Origin: Phallusia fumigata
Lineage: Eukaryota > Chordata > Ascidiacea > Phlebobranchia > Ascidiidae
Direction: 5' to 3'
Assembly (NCBI GenBank): GCA_008931825.1
Contig: QXVZ01016852.1
Location: 1-23,100, forward strand
Length of the DNA: 23,100 nt
Shown: in pieces, positions 20,760 to 23,100 of the stretch
Layout of the letters: each line of letters opens with the position of its first letter
How positions within the stretch are numbered: position 1 is the first letter of the stretch
Notes under the pieces: generated by a model
What the model was told of the DNA's origin: nothing
Databases searched by the model: none
What the model saw: only the letters and a program-made list of their open reading frames with translations
Program-made: the position numbers and the translations under genes

Positions 20760-21900
20760 GTAAGGTATCTAAACATAAACGATCTTGAAAGTAAGTTGGT
20801 GCGAGCGAAGTTGAGCACAAGATTCAAATGACTAACAATTTGGTTTAGAATTTCTTGAAAAACGACAAAACCTCATGTTTCGCATGATTGAATATTACTC
20901 TGAATGCATTGTGACGTAACAGTACATTTTACATTCTGCGCGCAGCAACAAGTTTGTCAGACGCCATGTTTTTTTTCTGGTTGACTATGCAGGTGTGTTA
21001 GGTTAGTTGTCAGTTTTTTTGACATTTCAGTGCAGATACTTGTAGAGGTTGTATGCAGTAAACAATCCCTGCTGTGAAAAACTCCGTTTGTTGTCTAACA
21101 AAGTCCTGGGTTGTTGGATGGTTTGTTTTTTTAGGGTTACTGTTTTACAGAAAAGGTACTGTTTGTTGCATGTGTCAAGTTACACTGAACATCAGGTTTT
21201 TAGAAACAGCAGGGAAGTTAAGTATTGTATTTATAGGTTATCATTTAAAGATGCAATAACCAAACGTTTGTGGAAACGCTGTTAGTAGTTAGTGATACTT
21301 GCATAAACTCTGTCACAAAAGTATTGAAACAAGTAGCTAATGGCAGTAATTTGCTGGCACATGCTGCAGTTTTTGCTGGTTTAAACCCTAAGACGCCTTT
21401 TGCCAACAGCATCGATTGTGCAACGCCGCGTCGCGCGCTAATTGTTCGGCGTTTTTACTCAAACCTGTGCAGTATGGGATTGTCACGCCAAGTAGACCAG
21501 GCTTGTTTGCATGCATGTATGGTTGCAGATGATTAGTAGATTTTGTTTTACTTTTGCTTATGTCTCGCTGGTTAAAACCTATACAGGTATTTATGCTGAA
21601 CGCTTTTGCGTCATTTCTGTTGCAGGTGTTAGTTTGTTATTTTTTTCACTAAACCTTTGCAAGAGGTTTTCTGAAAAGCATCTCAGGAACCCTCAGGTAT
21701 CTTGCAGGAAATTGCCAGAAGAGCAAAACCGTCTTTGATGTGACCTGCAGCCACTGTCCGTTTGTGGCACTAAACACTCTACCATCTTAAAATGTAGGTA
21801 AGAATCATAACAATGACCCGACATAATTTCACTAATACCTTAAACAGCTTCATTTTTTGTGCATTATTTTGTCAGTAAAACTGATACATGTGTTGTGCTA
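20760..21900. other. Intergenic, nothing recognised
   Basis: Short open frames exist (for example 21270-21536 on +) but show no recognisable domain and no consistent splice model. No RNA gene seen. Confidence 0.5.
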
Positions 21901-21903
21901 ACC

Positions 21904-22363
21904 CAGTGGTTTCCAACCCTCTTTGAAGGTCTCCCGCTTTGGTTATTTGTAAGCACCTACCACGAACTTAACTTTGGCGTAACACTGGTGATGTTTCTGC
22001 GACATGTGCACCTTTCCAAAAATATGTATGCACGTATACCAGTGGAGCTTTTCAAAAATATGTGCACAACGCCCCTTGTGATTTTTGCGTCGAGTAACGG
22101 ACTACTAAAACATTGACTCGAATTAAACTCACTGGATTACAATTCAACGCTTTGTTTGTGTCATAACCACATCGATTGCTACTTGTGATACCACAAAGTA
22201 CTACTGCGCGGTGGTGCCACCAGGCCGCAATTAATGCGGTATATGAAACTTACGTAAAGAAAATGTCAGCAGCTATGCGATATGGCATCGACAAAAAAAG
22301 ACTGAAGACGTTTCGCGGACCCTTTAAGATGGCTTTACGGACCCCACTTTTAGAACCACGAAT
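21904..22363. mobile_element. Possible hAT-like non-autonomous element
   Basis: Starts CAGTGGTTTCCAACCCTCTT, a typical hAT left end, and about 460 bp on has GACCCCACTTTTAGAACCAC, which resembles the usual inverse end (..GACCCC..TTTGAGAACCACTG). The last bases are CGA instead of CTG and I see no 8-bp target duplication. Confidence 0.4.
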
Positions 22364-23100
22364 TACAATGCCTTGCCGTTTGATACAAGGTACGTTTTTC
22401 CCCCAAAAAACCCCCTTAATGTTTTTTTGTTTCTTGACAGTTTTGTCGAAACTTGATTTGTTTGAGCTACTATGCAACATACTGTGTGGATCATTCGTTC
22501 GTCGGCAGTTAGTGTCAATTGTACACGGAAACTAACCGGTAAGTTAAAAAAATAATGAGTAATCCGGCACTAATTTCGGCTAAATCCGGCATACGCTAAT
22601 TCATTGAAGGCCCAAGTGCTACAACTGACAACAAGCTGTGACACTTTAACTAGGAATTTTGCTCGTTAGCAGAATAATTTACATGTGTTTGAGATTCGAG
22701 TGTCAATATAGCACACATCAATTGTAACTACGTGTGGCTCGTTGCTAAAGGCTAATCAGGTGGTATTTGCAAAAATACGAACTGTCTTCTACTACTTTGC
22801 ACTGGGCTTGTTGCAGTGCAAACTGGTAAATTCTGTCCTTGCTGTTTTTTGGAACCTGTTTGTTTAGGAAGTGGCAGCGATAGAATGTTGGTAAAGTTAC
22901 ATGCTGTATAGGTCGGTATCCTTGATAAACGGTACATTTCATTTGCACTTTGATTGTTGCTTGTTTTTATTTGAGGGACTTTTTGACATCTTTCAATCTT
23001 GGTTAACCCTACCGCCGCGTTTTGTAGGCTTTGTTTCTAGGGAAAGTGAATTTACAATGGCTTATCGTAAACTGCGACAGATTTTTACTTTTAGCCGATT
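22364..23100. other. Intergenic, nothing recognised
   Basis: No gene, RNA or repeat is supported. Overlapping short frames on both strands are probably chance. Confidence 0.5.

Noticed and set aside
22176-22535. 119-codon plus-strand frame as a gene
   Set aside because: Its start overlaps a hAT-like element and the later part is low-complexity. No family recognised and no splice model.
1-23100. CRISPR arrays, bacterial operons, phage or prokaryotic defence systems
   Set aside because: The window is an intron-rich animal gene; no regularly spaced short repeats or prokaryotic gene organisation are present.

Overview
The window reads as animal nuclear DNA: AT-rich, with about 25 short coding exons bounded by AG/GT splice sites and separated by introns of roughly 0.25 to 2.7 kb. 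The exons, all on the + strand from 29 to 19547, spell out the tail half of one gene, unconventional myosin X (MYO10). In order the product shows IQ motifs, a charged single-alpha-helix region, an acidic PEST-like linker, a split PH1 with PH2 inserted, PH3, MyTH4 and FERM. The motor head lies upstream of the window. Intron phases join correctly through the whole model except at one assembly gap. The organism is most likely a tunicate of the Ciona type; this is an inference from the divergence of the protein, the compact introns and the very high apparent polymorphism, and is not proven by the sequence.

Layout: 29-2082 encodes the neck (four IQ motifs, helix, proline run). 3193-6319 encodes the coil and acidic linker. 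6671-12035 encodes the three PH domains. 12501-13893 encodes MyTH4 (part missing in a gap at 12602). 13845-19547 encodes FERM and the stop codon. 19548 onward is 3' UTR and intergenic DNA, holding a 204-codon hydrophobic open frame at 20058-20672 that I cannot assign, and then mostly nothing recognisable.

The introns are rich in small mobile-element relics: a tRNA-derived SINE-like family in opposite orientations (about 2089-2345 and 12603-12796), GGTACG-rich MITEs (13345-13468, 16530-16801), other hairpin MITEs (11093-11207, 19004-19264), hAT-like ends (6870-7834, 14892-15030, 21904-22363), a family with a 130-bp tandem form (3480-3850, 15715-15955, 17185-17310) and a Pol III tRNA-like unit (14597-14670).

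The most important structural point for a user is that the window has six single N bases. Five of them sit exactly between two near-identical direct copies (225 to about 850 bp). These look like unmerged allelic contig ends, not biology. One creates a false second copy of the PH2 exon, another a false partial exon. The sixth N (12602) hides a real gap that removes part of MyTH4. I found no convincing undescribed biological system. The best candidates for follow-up are the fourth IQ motif, a 53-bp minisatellite that copies a 5' splice site, and the downstream open frame with a perfect 10-bp hairpin.
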